Below are positions 47,201-58,400 of a DNA stretch of 64,000 nucleotides, piece after piece; position 1 is the first letter of the stretch, and every line of letters begins with the position of its first letter. A model generated the notes under the pieces. The model worked only from the letters and a program-made list of their open reading frames with translations. It did not search any database and had not been told where the DNA came from. A program made the position numbers and the translations under genes. Source of the DNA: Romanomermis culicivorax (Eukaryota; Nematoda; Enoplea; Mermithida; Mermithidae); contig CAWUHX010000078.1 of the NCBI GenBank assembly GCA_963922205.1, positions 1,054,001 to 1,118,000 of the forward strand. Reading direction: 5' to 3'.

Positions 47201-50200
47201 AATTATTTTCGATGACCAGATGTTCAAAACAATATGCACAACATAGTTTGTTGTGCAGCTTGTTTTGCAATACTGGCACAACAAACCATGTTGTGCTAGT
47301 TGCTACATTAAGCTACACGTGATAGTTGTGAGATTTTGGAAAGTCGGTAAATCATAGTGAACTTTTGCTGACAAATAATGCAAGCATTCTACATCAGTTC
47401 TTGCGTACGGAAGTATGATATTTGAAGCTGTGAAGGTATGAGCTGCTTTAGCTGATATGGTAACCAATCGAAGAAGAAATCGATTGTGGCCCAGAAAAGT
47501 TCCTCCCTACCTGACCTGAAGTCAAATTCCCAACCTTTGGCATGCCTCTTTTGCTAACGAATGTAGAAAATTCTCACGGGGTGTAATTATTTCGCTGCGA
47601 ATTTAATGCGATTTCTCAAGACCTTCCCTTATGTCATGGAAAGAATTATACTCAAAAGATAAATATTGACATGTCATGGAATATACTGATTTCGGTTAAT
47701 TTTTCTTTCCCGGAAACTTTCATAGTATTCTATTTTAGTGTATAACATTGAGTATGAACGATTGTGGGCTTCCATGGAACCAGCATTCAGTGAATTTGTC
47801 CAGAGAAAGATCTTTGGGACATGAAGATTGGTTATTCTTAATGAAGTCGGGCAATATAGGAAATTTTACAGAAAATCTTTTCGTAAAAAAAATTGAGATG
47901 TACGAAAGTATCACTTTATGATATTACGTGTTATGAAGGACAGTTCACTCTAACCGTTATAAAATTAGTTTCTTTAGATATAAATGCTTACAAACATTGG
48001 TTTCAGGAGGAATTAACAGCAAATTTCAGGGGTTGCCTGTGAATTCCGCAGAAACTATTTTGCAATTCTTATCTAATCCTAATGTTTTTGTCAGTATTTT
48101 GATTAATGTGAATTTGATCGCAACACAAATGATTTATTGTCAAAGGAAGAATCATGCGAGCCTCACAAGAAGCAGGTCACTGTTTTTGACCAAAACTTAT
48201 TGCCGTCATGGCTTTCAAAATTCAAGCATCCAGCGTGCAGGCATTGACTAACATGAGCACGTCACGTTACATGTTTCACAGAAAACATTACAACAGTATA
48301 CGGCATTACTGTGTTGTCGAATTCTAAAATCTGTATTGAAGTTTGTTCACGTAAAGTCGTTGGGGCATGAAAACTGCTTTTTTAAACCGACAAAGCAGAC
48401 GATTGTATCCCCATTTCCCGAATATCCCTTTTCCCCGAATGTCCCAATTCCCCGAAAGTTCCGTTTCCCCCAAGAATGCTTTAAATCAAACATTGATTTT
48501 CCCTTTTCCCCGAAAGTCCCTATTCCCCGAAATTGTCAAATCCCGTTTCCCCGAAAATAGACGAAGGCTGTTTTTAGATTGCATTTTGTAAATTGCTAAT
48601 CACCAAATTCCCACAGTAATAGAAATTAGTGTAAATGTCATTGAAGGTCGAATTATCGCCGAAAATAAATTACTAAGATCTTGTTGTTAAAAATTTTTAC
48701 TCGATGGAAGACTATTGCCAAGGAATATTTATTCTCATGAAGCATCGGAAATCGCAATAACTGAAATGTGAAAGTGTGGCGAATCCTACTGTTTAATCTT
48801 AATGAAATTTTCCTATTGCGATGAACACGGAATCATTGATTTTGCTCATGTTGAAGGGCTTCCTGGGTGGCGCCGTAGCTGTCCCACCATTGGCCAATGT
48901 CGGGGTAGGTGTAACCATCCCGACCAGGGCTCAACAAAAATGTACGGGTTCGGCAGCCGTTGATTGGCTACAACATCAATCCTACGGGTGGAATGTTGTA
49001 TGTTGCCATACAACACTCACACTCTTCCTTCACTTATTCAATAAAATCCTTTTCCGACTGAAAATGCTAGCCGAAAGTATTAAAAATTTATATTTATTTG
49101 GAACAGAAAAAACTTTTCTGCAGAATTTCTTCAATCATTTCTGCAGGATGCAGATAGATGCTTGCGAAAAAGCCCAGTCTAAATATTTTGAGCTCTTGCT
49201 TCAGTTCGCTTCTCATTTTAATGATTAATAGCTCTTAAACTGCTAAGAAATATAAATTCGTACAAGTTGGTTTTGAAAAATTAAACATATATACACGAAT
49301 TATCCATTCACATGCTTTATACAGGATCCGTATCCGATCTGTGTCCGGTCGGATCTGCTGTTTAGGATCCGGATCCGACAATTGCAGTTTTCTAGATCCA
49401 GATCCGGATCCGAATCCGAAGTGAATCCATCACATTACTAACATTCGGGGAATCGGGATGATGAGGGAATAGGGACTAATGCATTATCCGGGGAATCGGG
49501 ACCTTCGGGGATAGGGACTTTCGGAGAATCGGGTCATTCGGGTAAAAGAGACTTTCGGGGAATAAGGACACAATTAATTTTTTGTGAGAAATAAAATATT
49601 ACGATCTGAAAATCCGTTTTATATAGACCATTTTTTAATAAAATGCGCGTAAATTGAAAAATTACAAAAAAGAATTACCGCCCTCGAAGCCGTCTATACA
49701 AAGGTTTTGATGTAGGATTTTTACACAAAAAATGGTAAGGGATAGTGAGTTGGCTCATCATTTTTCAGTCCTAGACGACGGAAGTAGTAAAAATACAAAA
49801 TAACACTTGCTTTCCACTGTTAATATCATTTACAATCATTTTAAGAAAAGCGTATTATAATGTTATGTTGTGCAGTTTAGTATACAGCCATTCATAGCAC
49901 ATGCACGAAATTTCTTCGTTGTAGAATTCGTTAGAATAACAGCAGGCGCGGGAAGGAGTAAAGTTTCTAGAAATCCTCCCTCTAATATTAAAGGATTTTC
50001 CATCATTCCCAGATGCTAAGCGACGTCATAGAAATGGCGGTCGACAGCACTGACGCATTGGACGACGTTCTGGGGCCACTGCTGGTCAGTTACGGTAGCC
50101 AACACGCCACCAATCAAGAACTGAGTTGCCGGATGGCCCTCAAATGCAGCATGGCCGGTGTGCCGGCCTCCGAACGCCAGAACGCTTCGTCGTCACCTTC

Positions 50201-50396
50201 GCGCAATCGGTCGCGCGTCCATCGATTCGATACGGAATTTTTCGATTTACTGGCCGACGCCATGGTCGAGTACGCAGTTCAAAGTTGGCGCCAAAGCGAT
50301 TTGACCGCCGAATCTTGGCGCCTATTGGTACAATTTATAGTGTCGAAATTAAAACAAGGCTTCAATATAGAAAAGGCTTTGATTTCGACGCAATAA
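44295..50396 (+). CDS. Globin with long N-terminal extension, three coding exons
   Basis: Coding exons 44295-44756, 46552-46764 and 50013-50396 join in phase 0 to about 352 residues; both introns are GT-AG. The first ATG after an in-frame TAA is 44295 (MDTIKRLNPFKLG). Exon 1 is a polar, Asn/Ser-rich extension of about 154 residues with no fold I recognise. Exon 2 starts the globin fold: LTEEQRRAVKDAW (A helix), then AAHPHAKCFF with the conserved CD1 Phe, then FLKHAQ, whose His is a candidate distal E7. Exon 3 continues the E helix, then LLVSYGSQHA, whose His fits the proximal F8 heme ligand, then G and H helices (about FDTEFFDLLADAMVEYA to FIVSKLKQGF). The function expected is reversible O2 binding or redox chemistry. 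Oddities: an intron inside the E helix, and about 35 extra Ser/Arg-rich residues between F8 and the G helix. The paralogue is not identified; a further 5' non-coding exon is possible. Confidence 0.85.
45180..45367. mobile_element. Degraded MITE of the CCAAATGAGCCTCGG family (globin intron 1)
   Basis: TTATCAAATGAGCATCGGAA at the left and CGAGACTCCTTTGGAAAAAA at the right; inner blocks as in 34892-35105. Confidence 0.55.
45475..45864. mobile_element. hAT-type MITE, CATACATG family
   Basis: Ends CATACATGCACGTGGGGAG and GCTGTGCATGCATG; flanks match at 5 of 8 positions. Lies in globin intron 1. Confidence 0.65.
46765..48405. other. Globin intron 2, first part: nothing recognised
   Basis: A/T-rich intronic DNA. 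A short block with several CAACATAGTTTGTTGTGC motifs at about 47225-47300. No coding support. Confidence 0.5.
48400..49580. mobile_element. Foldback/MULE-like element with CCCCGAATGTCCC arms
   Basis: Left arm 48409-48560 (TTTCCCCGAATGTCCC-type units) and inverted right arm 49443-49570 (GGGACTTTCGGGGAAT units). Outer ends GATTGTATCCCCATTTCCCG and, inverted, AATTGTGTCCTTATTCCCCG resemble the right end of the MULE-bearing element. Lies in globin intron 2 and holds the repeat at 48850-49020 and a GGATCCGGATCCG patch (49325-49420). Confidence 0.75.
48850..49020 (+). repeat. Dispersed repeat with a conserved open frame (copy 2)
   Basis: Inverted relative of 21064-21300. The same frame is open: VAVPPLANVGVGVTIPTRAQ, DWLQHQSYG, CCHTTLT. 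It lies inside the 48.4-49.6 kb foldback element. Confidence 0.5.
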
Positions 50397-50399
50397 TAG

Positions 50400-52790
50400 T
50401 TCTTATTTTGTAAATTATGCGTTTTTATGCAATTTCTTACTGTATGTATAAGCTCAAAAAAACAAATGTTTCCTTTAATTTCAAAGTAGAAACTTCCTGA
50501 GGTGTAAATTCTGAATAATGATATCAGCTCTTGCAATGTATTACAACCATCAATGGCATTGGTGATATCACACAAGTTCTTCCGCTTTCCTTGTTTTGTT
50601 ATTTACACCGACTTTTGCATTAGCACAAAGGAAATTTCTGCGCCTGATCTCAGGATTTATGTATAATATATTTAAGGTTCATGCCTAAACTTTTACAAAA
50701 TTATTATAATGACGTGTCTTTCAGACGTTGTTTTCCGGTTTTTTTGTTTGTTTTTCAATAGTCTATTTTTAATACAATACTTCTAAATTGAAAACTGACA
50801 AAAATTAGTACTGTCATCATAACTGTTCATGTGAAGCCCTGACAGAAGAATTTTTGCTATAAAAATTGTTTAAAAATGGTTTGGTATGCGTACAAATTTT
50901 CGATTCCATTTGACGTAGATTCAGTAAAAAATTTTAAAAATATAAATACTACTCGCATTCCACCCTTATTATCTGCAAGCATTTCAAAATAAAACAGATC
51001 ATACTGGTTTTCAAAGCTTCTATGTGATTTTTCGATTAATGAGAACAGGAAAACAGGCACCCTGTCTCAGCACAGTTTTATTTATGCCTTCAAGACTTCC
51101 CCAAGGGAATTTTAGTTATTTCAGATTTGCTTCATTCCGAACATGCCAAATATGTCTCGATCTGACAGCTCGTGGAAGATATGACGAATTTTTGGAGAGA
51201 TTAAGTAAAACAGATAACATTGCTTCACAATATGTTTTATTTGAAGTCCGAAAAGATTCAAAGGTTCATCTTACTCAAGACGCAGTGCGTCATAATGCTG
51301 AAGTATCTTGGGCTTGAGCAAGTTGTGAGTTGATCAAGTAGATTGATCATCTGCACAAAATCTTTAATTTAGTCGTTTTCTCGGTGAAGGTGTCATTTTT
51401 CAGCACTTGATTTCATCGAAATGAGGCCAAGAAGGCATGAAGATGCCTACTTATCAAACTTGCACGGAAAGCCGATATTTCATTTAATATTTGGCAGCAG
51501 AAATGAAAATTTTTTGTCAAACGAAGCTCAATCAAACATTCTATAACTCTCATGGGTGAGTAAAAAAAAATGCGACCAGTGCTGACTTTCACGACATTCG
51601 AACGGATGACGCTTTTTTAATGGGATTGCTGCATTAGAATGCCCTATGTGTCTTTGTTACGGCCATATTTAATGCTCCTAGCGATTATGGTTACTGTATA
51701 AACAGAAATTTAGTAAAAGTGGTCATTTTTCAAAAAGTAAAAGTTGTGAAATCAAAGTAAAGTTGTCCTATTGTGAAAACAGTTTTGTAAGGCTGTTTAT
51801 ACACAATAATTCTTTAAAAATCACCCAGATTTGTAAGTTACACGTTAAAGTCATCAACTCCTTCGTTCAATATGGGCAAGATTTTACCAAAATCAAGAGC
51901 TTTTGTTTTGACATTGGAAAAAAAACAAAATCAATTCTGTCATTGACCAGATCGAAAAACGATTAAAATTATTGGTGAAACAGAAAGTAGGACACACTAA
52001 AACGGCTCTCTTGTAGTTTCCAGCTGTCATATGGTTCTTATGATTAGATCTATTTTGCTTTTCCTGTTGTAAAACATTTTGTCAATTTTTAAGAATTTTT
52101 CAAAATTTATTTGCAAAAAATTGACGTTTAGTATTTTTGATTCTAGTCAGTCAATATTCGAGCATCTACCTGTAACTTTGCAGTTTTTATGCCAGTTTTA
52201 TCAATCGACGGCAGGAAACTATCAAAAAAGCTTCAGCCATTTGAAAGTTATGAAAGTCAATACCGGTCGTTTTTTTTGGCTCAGCCTGTATTAAAAAAAT
52301 CTTGCCTCGATTGTCAGGAGCTTTTTTAAATAGATCAATACCCTCAACATTGAATAAACCATGATTCCGAGTACAATCATAGGTGACGCGGTAGCGTCAA
52401 CCTATAATATACTTGAAAAACGGTTATAGATAGAGACATGAGATTTTTTGCATAATATCCGCCATATAGGCAAACATAGGGGTGGCAAAGGTCATTGGGG
52501 GTCTTTAATCAAATGGTGCTCGGTGGGGCGCCAAAACATGCAAAAAACTGTCTTTTTTAGGGCCCCCAGTTGCATCAGGTTCCTCAACGGGTATGCATCC
52601 CTAGACCTTTATACTTTCACCCGTGCATCTATGAAGTGTCCTCTGGAGACACCTTTTTTATTTTTTGAAAATACCGATTTGGTCAAATTATATGAGTGAC
52701 TAAAGTTCGAGAAAATCCCCTTCGTTTGGGTTAAAAAAAATCATTTTTTGTGAAACAGATGTCGTGTTATCTATAGTTATCTTATAGTTA
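50400..52790. other. No gene recognised downstream of globin
   Basis: Includes an ATAGTCTATTTTTAATAC MITE end near 50758. The 97-residue frame 51024-51317 (containing FRTCQICLDLTARGRYDEF) and the frame at 52448-52699 have no motif I recognise; neither has convincing splice or start context. Confidence 0.4.
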
Positions 52791-52794
52791 TCCT

Positions 52795-53510
52795 GCTGGT
52801 AAAACAAATATATGTCCGTGGTCTTTTTTGGGGAAGGAGTTTTCGACTGTTGGGAATTCAATCAGATAGTCACTTTACACAAAAAAATTAAGCCGGGTGT
52901 AAACAAGCGTATTTTCGTAATTATTTGTTGAAGGATTTTTCAACTGCGGAAAATTCAACGGATGCGGTCACTCAACAGAAAAAAATTATCCGGCATGTAA
53001 AAAAGCGTATTCTCGTGATTTTTTGGCGGAAGGAGTTTTCGACAACGGGGAATTTAATAGATGCGGTCACTTTAAACAAAAAATAATCCCCAGTGTAAAC
53101 AAGCGTATTTCCGTGATTGTTTGGTGGAAGGGGTTTTTGACCGCAGGAAATTCAGCGGATGTGGTCACTTTACACAAAACTTAAGGTGCGTGTAAAACAA
53201 AGATATTTCCGTGGTCTTTTAGGGGAAGGGGTTCTAGACCATTGAGAAGTCAACGGAGATGGTCACTTTACACAAAAAAATTATCCCGAAAGTAAACAAG
53301 CGTATTTTCGTTAATTTTTTTCGAGATAATTTTTGACTGCGGGGAATTCAATAGATGCTGTCACTTTACACAAAAAAAATATTCAGGGTGTAAACAAGCG
53401 TATTTCGCGATTTCGGTGAAAGGGGTTTTCGACTGAAAGGATTCCAATGGATGCGGTCATTTTACACAAAAAAAAAGTCCAATTCAACAGATACGGTCAC
53501 TTTACATTCT
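52795..53510 (+). repeat. 98-bp tandem array
   Basis: The anchor GTCACT recurs at 52869, 52968, 53067, 53164, 53262 and 53360, with GTCATT at 53457: steps of 97-99 bases, about seven diverged units. Conserved blocks are TTTACACAAAAAAATTA, GTAAACAAGCGTATTT and GAATTCAACGGATGCGGTCA. The period is not a multiple of three, so it is not coding. Confidence 0.88.
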
Positions 53511-53514
53511 GTTT

Positions 53515-55335
53515 ACAATGTATTTTACCATGCGGTTTACACATCTTTTACTCTTACCGTGAGTGAGAATTTGTAATTTTAAGATTGTTTTTTATTGTTT
53601 CTTTGATGTAAAGATGACCAAATTTAAAATTTCAATGTGTTTCTATGGAGGTTTCCGTGTCTGTGAAAAAGTATATTCTGCAACTGAGTGCATCACTTTC
53701 CAACCAAACATGTGCATCTCCGAAATTTTGAGGAGGGTACAGGGTAAACCTTAGCTTTTTGAGACAAAAATTTCTGAAAAAGTTGACCGAAAAATTATTT
53801 TTTTGTAACAAATTTTCCAGTTTCAAAATCCTTGGTGTATTTTGTATCCTCATGTTCCCCCTCACACATGTATGCTTCCAACTGTGTTGAATTTTTTTTA
53901 CTGGATTTAGTGTCCACAGGAAGGAATCAAATGTTGGAAAGTGGCACATAAAATCCCATTCAGCTTTTTTAGGAAAAAAAGAGCTACAACACAAAGTCTT
54001 CTTAGAACTTCGACTGTGCAAGATACGTTTAATTTACTTATTTTACATAACATATCGTATAGAATTCACTTCGTAAGTTCTACAGATTACAAGCTATAAA
54101 CATATTTATTCTCTTCTATTTAACTATTCAACATCCACAGTTTTTGGATTTAAAAGGAAATTTTTTGCAAAATTTGCAGGCAGAGCGCATTTTGCGGGAT
54201 TCCAGACGGGAAGCAATTTCAGGCATTCCTGTCGCTCCCGTCCTGCTTTCAAAAAAGTCGTACTCTCGCCGTGGTAGTGCGAGTATAGTGGGGGAGAACC
54301 GGGCATGGGATTTCACGCACACTCCTAATATAGGCATGGCTGAATCAGAAGCATTTTTTATGCTTTACCATGTTCTCCAATTTGCAGATCAGTGCCCAAT
54401 GACTGTAACCAACGCCCAGTTTCACTAAAGGGGTCTAAGCTCGGGCTCAAGATAATGTCGTACAAAAAGGCGACTTGGTTTGATCTCAAGTTAGGTATAA
54501 TTTGAATGTCATCAGGATTATAACGAGCTCAATGTCGAGATTATCCCCAGCTCGTGCTGTTGGGTTGCACTAATATTTCCGAATAATTTTCTTATCTCTA
54601 AAGCAAATATTCCTAAACTTACAATTCCCAAACTATAACTTAAACCTCAGTATTAGTTAATCCTAAAGTGAGGATTGCTTGTGCACAGGAAGAAAATAAT
54701 TTGGACATTGCGATTAGCTCAAACTCAGGATCATCAATTTAACGTTGATGTTGAGATTATCCTTTTGTTGGGTTAGTGCGACCAACCTCAGGTTTCTTTA
54801 TAGTTCTGAAAATGACTATAATATGCCTCCCTCACTATTTTTCAGCTAGTGTGGGAGGCAGGAGTTTTGAATCGGTCGGATGTTAGAATACTATTGATTT
54901 ACCATTTCTTAAAAAAATTACAAAATTACAAAAACAAAATTACAGAATTACAAAATGCACGATGCTGCAGAGTATACTTTTTCACAGACATGGAAAATTT
55001 TTTTGAGAAAGAATGAAAATCCAATATAACGAAAGTAAATTTTTTCCAACTTACCCAAGGTCTCAAAAATCTAGTTTACTTCTTCTTCTAGCTTGGCAAC
55101 TATCCAAGCAAGTATATTCTTCTTTTTTCTGCCCCATCGGGCATTTTGTAATAAATTAGTATAAATATCGTCGAGATCATTGAAGTACGAAAATGACTAA
55201 TGCCGTGATGATAAGATTTGCATTAAACTTGACCAAATCCCAAATCAATATGGATGCGACTGTCTGCGAACATTCAATCATGACAACGAGGCATTGGCGA
55301 CAATATTTTTTTTTGTCCATCAACATAATTTTGAA
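53515..55335. other. Intergenic, possible unassigned coding patch at 54173-54428
   Basis: After an AG at 54180, the frame reads AERILRDSRREAISGIPVAP, then a Ser/Arg stretch to NIGMAESEAFFML. More G+C-rich than its surroundings, but no family recognised and no partner exon found. The rest is A/T-rich, with a degraded GAGCTCGGGCTC-type MITE at 54412-54790. Confidence 0.25.
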
Positions 55336-55336
55336 C

Positions 55337-55342
55337 TTTATT
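55337..55342 (-). terminator. Polyadenylation signal of the SEC14-like gene
   Basis: AATAAA on the minus strand, about 80 bases after the TAA stop at 55420-55422. The spacing is normal for an animal gene. Confidence 0.6.
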
Positions 55343-55419
55343 CTATAGAAACGTTACAGAAAAGATACAAATTTCAATAAATATAAATGTTTTTAATTAT
55401 GAAAATTTTGCTACGAGAA

Positions 55420-58400
55420 TTATAATAATTTGACATCTATCATCATTTCTTTGGCAGAAAACCAACTGTAATAATTGTCAAATTCGACCACATCTAAAAG
55501 GCAAAAGTTAAGAATTACGAAATTTACATACGGTCGACAATAGTCCATTTGTTTTAAAATTAGACTCGAAGCAGAGGAATGTGTTTGCAGATAAAAAAAC
55601 TAAGAGAAAAAGGACGGAAAAATTTTTTTAAAGAAAAAGACGCACGTAGGCGTGCTTTATGTAATCTAAACCAATTTTGTTTGTTAAAATTGTTTCCACG
55701 TGCGGTATTTTAATTATACTTGGGCCCATCGGAACTGATGGTACCATGAACGCCAGGCTGCCATTGCAAAACTGGTCAGTGTTAGCGTTTTTTGGTAAAA
55801 TAACCCAAAGGCTGTTTTCCATAAAATGCGTCTAAATAATGAAGCTCAAAAGCAAATGCGATTTTATATTTTTAGTATACTCTGCCAAAAATTATGGAGC
55901 TCAAAATTTGCGACACCATACAACTACCCGTCAGAACATTTTTAAGATAGAAAATTTTACAGAAGAGGTTTTCAGTAGATGATTTTCAAGCCACTATTAT
56001 TCGTACCACACTATATTTTAAAATGCCTATACCGGAAACTACAACATATTTGGAAATCCTTATTAAAATGAGCTATAGTCAACATAAGAGCTAAAGGCTC
56101 ACATTTTCCAGGTCGTTCACACATTATGGTGCCCTCGACCGGAACGATAGAACATTCCAATCTAATGTAAGGGAATATCTGTTCCATGTCCTTCCTATCA
56201 CCATTGGCGTCGAAATATACGGCGAATCCAATATCTTCTCCGTTTGTTCGGAATTTCCAACCGTAGTTGAAAGACATACAGTAAGAGCAACGACCCACAA
56301 CAAAGAAAACGGGTGAACTCACTACAGTTGGGTATTAGGTGTATGAACTTCGAAATCCAATAAACGTTTGTCGCCGGCGTAGACAGTCAACGCTTCCTTG
56401 TCCTCCATCTTATCGTCGGCGTAGTATGATTCAGGGATGGGACCTTCGTTATAGACGACCTATAAGACAAGGAAAAAAATTGATTTAAAAAAAGAGACTT
56501 CGAATTTCGGCTCATACAATGTGAATCAGTTTTCAATAAGTTTTGACATTTAAATCAGAATCATAATAACGAGGGAAGGTCCGTACCGTGTAAGCTCAAA
56601 CCTATCCTTCATTCCACTGATCACAACCATCTGGGTCCGGTTTCACGACGTAACTCCGTATTGGGAGTAAAACGTCACGAGTTACGAGTCCCGTGTTAAG
56701 AGGGCTACAATGGCCGTCTCACCACAAATCAAAGTTTACGAGGAAGGAATTACGAGTCTAGGAGTGCTACGAGCTACCGTTTCACAAAAAAATAATGTTT
56801 ATGAGTACGGGCCCACGAGTTATGCGTGTTACGAGCTACAGTTTTTCGTAATTTACGACTGTTCAGTTTCACCAAATGTCATTATGTTAGTGAAAATACT
56901 CATGAATTTGATGAGGTTTTCACGGACCAAAAGTAGATCCGTAGGACTCGTAGCTTAGTGGTGTTTTAGCCTTTTTGTCATTTGTTTTTTGTCAATCCGA
57001 CAAAAAAAACCGATAATTTGGATCTCTTTCCGAAATTAAGGCGGATTCATACTTCATCCGGCAGGCGTCCGGCATCCGACATCCGAAAAAAGTCTATTTT
57101 TAGATTTTTCATCCGGCAAATCGTCCGGCGATCCGGCACCGGATGACGTCGTTTTTTCCGGCGATCCGGCACCGGATGACGTCGTCCCATTTTTTTGCCG
57201 GAAGACTGGAATTTGGCCGGATCGGAAGAGTAGAAACAGTTGGTACTTTTCCGGATGCCGGAAAGCATATTTTGTACGTAATTTCAATAGAACTACGTGT
57301 TTAGTTGGTTTTTGCACATATACAATGTATGTGGGAGATATCGATTTTTTAGTTGAGGCAAAATTTTGTGTTTTTAATCATGTCGTTTCTTTAATTTTTG
57401 ATTGCTGGATATTTTGAATGTTTTTTCCGTTCTTGAAAGCATTAAAAAAATGTTAGATCAAGAATATCTTGTTCGTCTGACATCATCAACTTATAATTCC
57501 GAGTAGACTTGGAAAATAATATTATATATATTTTTAATACGCCCTTTCTCTTGAAACAAAATATTGAACAGATTTCAAAGTATTTAAACATAGTAAAATC
57601 AAGAATAAATTGTCATCAGGCCTTTCCGGCGCCAGAAGAAGTATGAATTGTCATCCGATCCGGCAACTTGCCGGAAGCCAAATTGCCGGATGCCGGGCCG
57701 GAAGCTAAAAATAACTTGCCGGACGCCGGATGAAGTATGAATCCGCCTTTACTGCATTTTGGGCGAAAAACAAGCATTTTTGACATTTTCCTGGAAAACC
57801 CCGAAATATAAAAATTTTCACGAAAAACCAATATGTCCATCGAATTGCCCGTGCAAAATAACCCTCCCCCTAAGACACGTCGTCTGGTAAAAACTAAGGT
57901 CGCCCTCCGCCAGCAAGCCGTGACCCCAGAAATCCACTTTGAAGGGTTCCCGTATATTATATAAAGAGGCGGAGCAATGCCTTTGATGGGCTAGTTTCAG
58001 AACATCTTAATTTATTTTCAAGATGGGATCTTGATTTTTTTCCAATATTATCTTGAGAAAAATGCGATGCATTTCAAAAAATTGCGATGCACTTGAAAAA
58101 AAGGCCGAACATCGGAAAACTCTTATACATTGAATTTTTTGCGAAGCATCTTTTAATTTTTGCGATGCATCTTGAAAAAATGTGCATCATGTTCGAAGGT
58201 AACGATCTTTTTCAAGTGGTGACAAATTTTTTCAAGTGGTAACGAATCTTTTCAAGCGACCCTTCTTGTATTCCATACGAATAACTAACAAAAATGAATA
58301 ATCTGCAAAGAGAAATTTTTGGCAATTTTTTTGGATGTTTTTAATAAAATTAACTTATTTTCACAAAAAATTTAGAAAATTTCTGTAAAATTGGCGAATT

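Noticed and set aside
51024..51317. 97-residue frame after globin as a gene or fourth globin exon
   Set aside because: The globin stop precedes it, there is no family motif, and no splice context was found.
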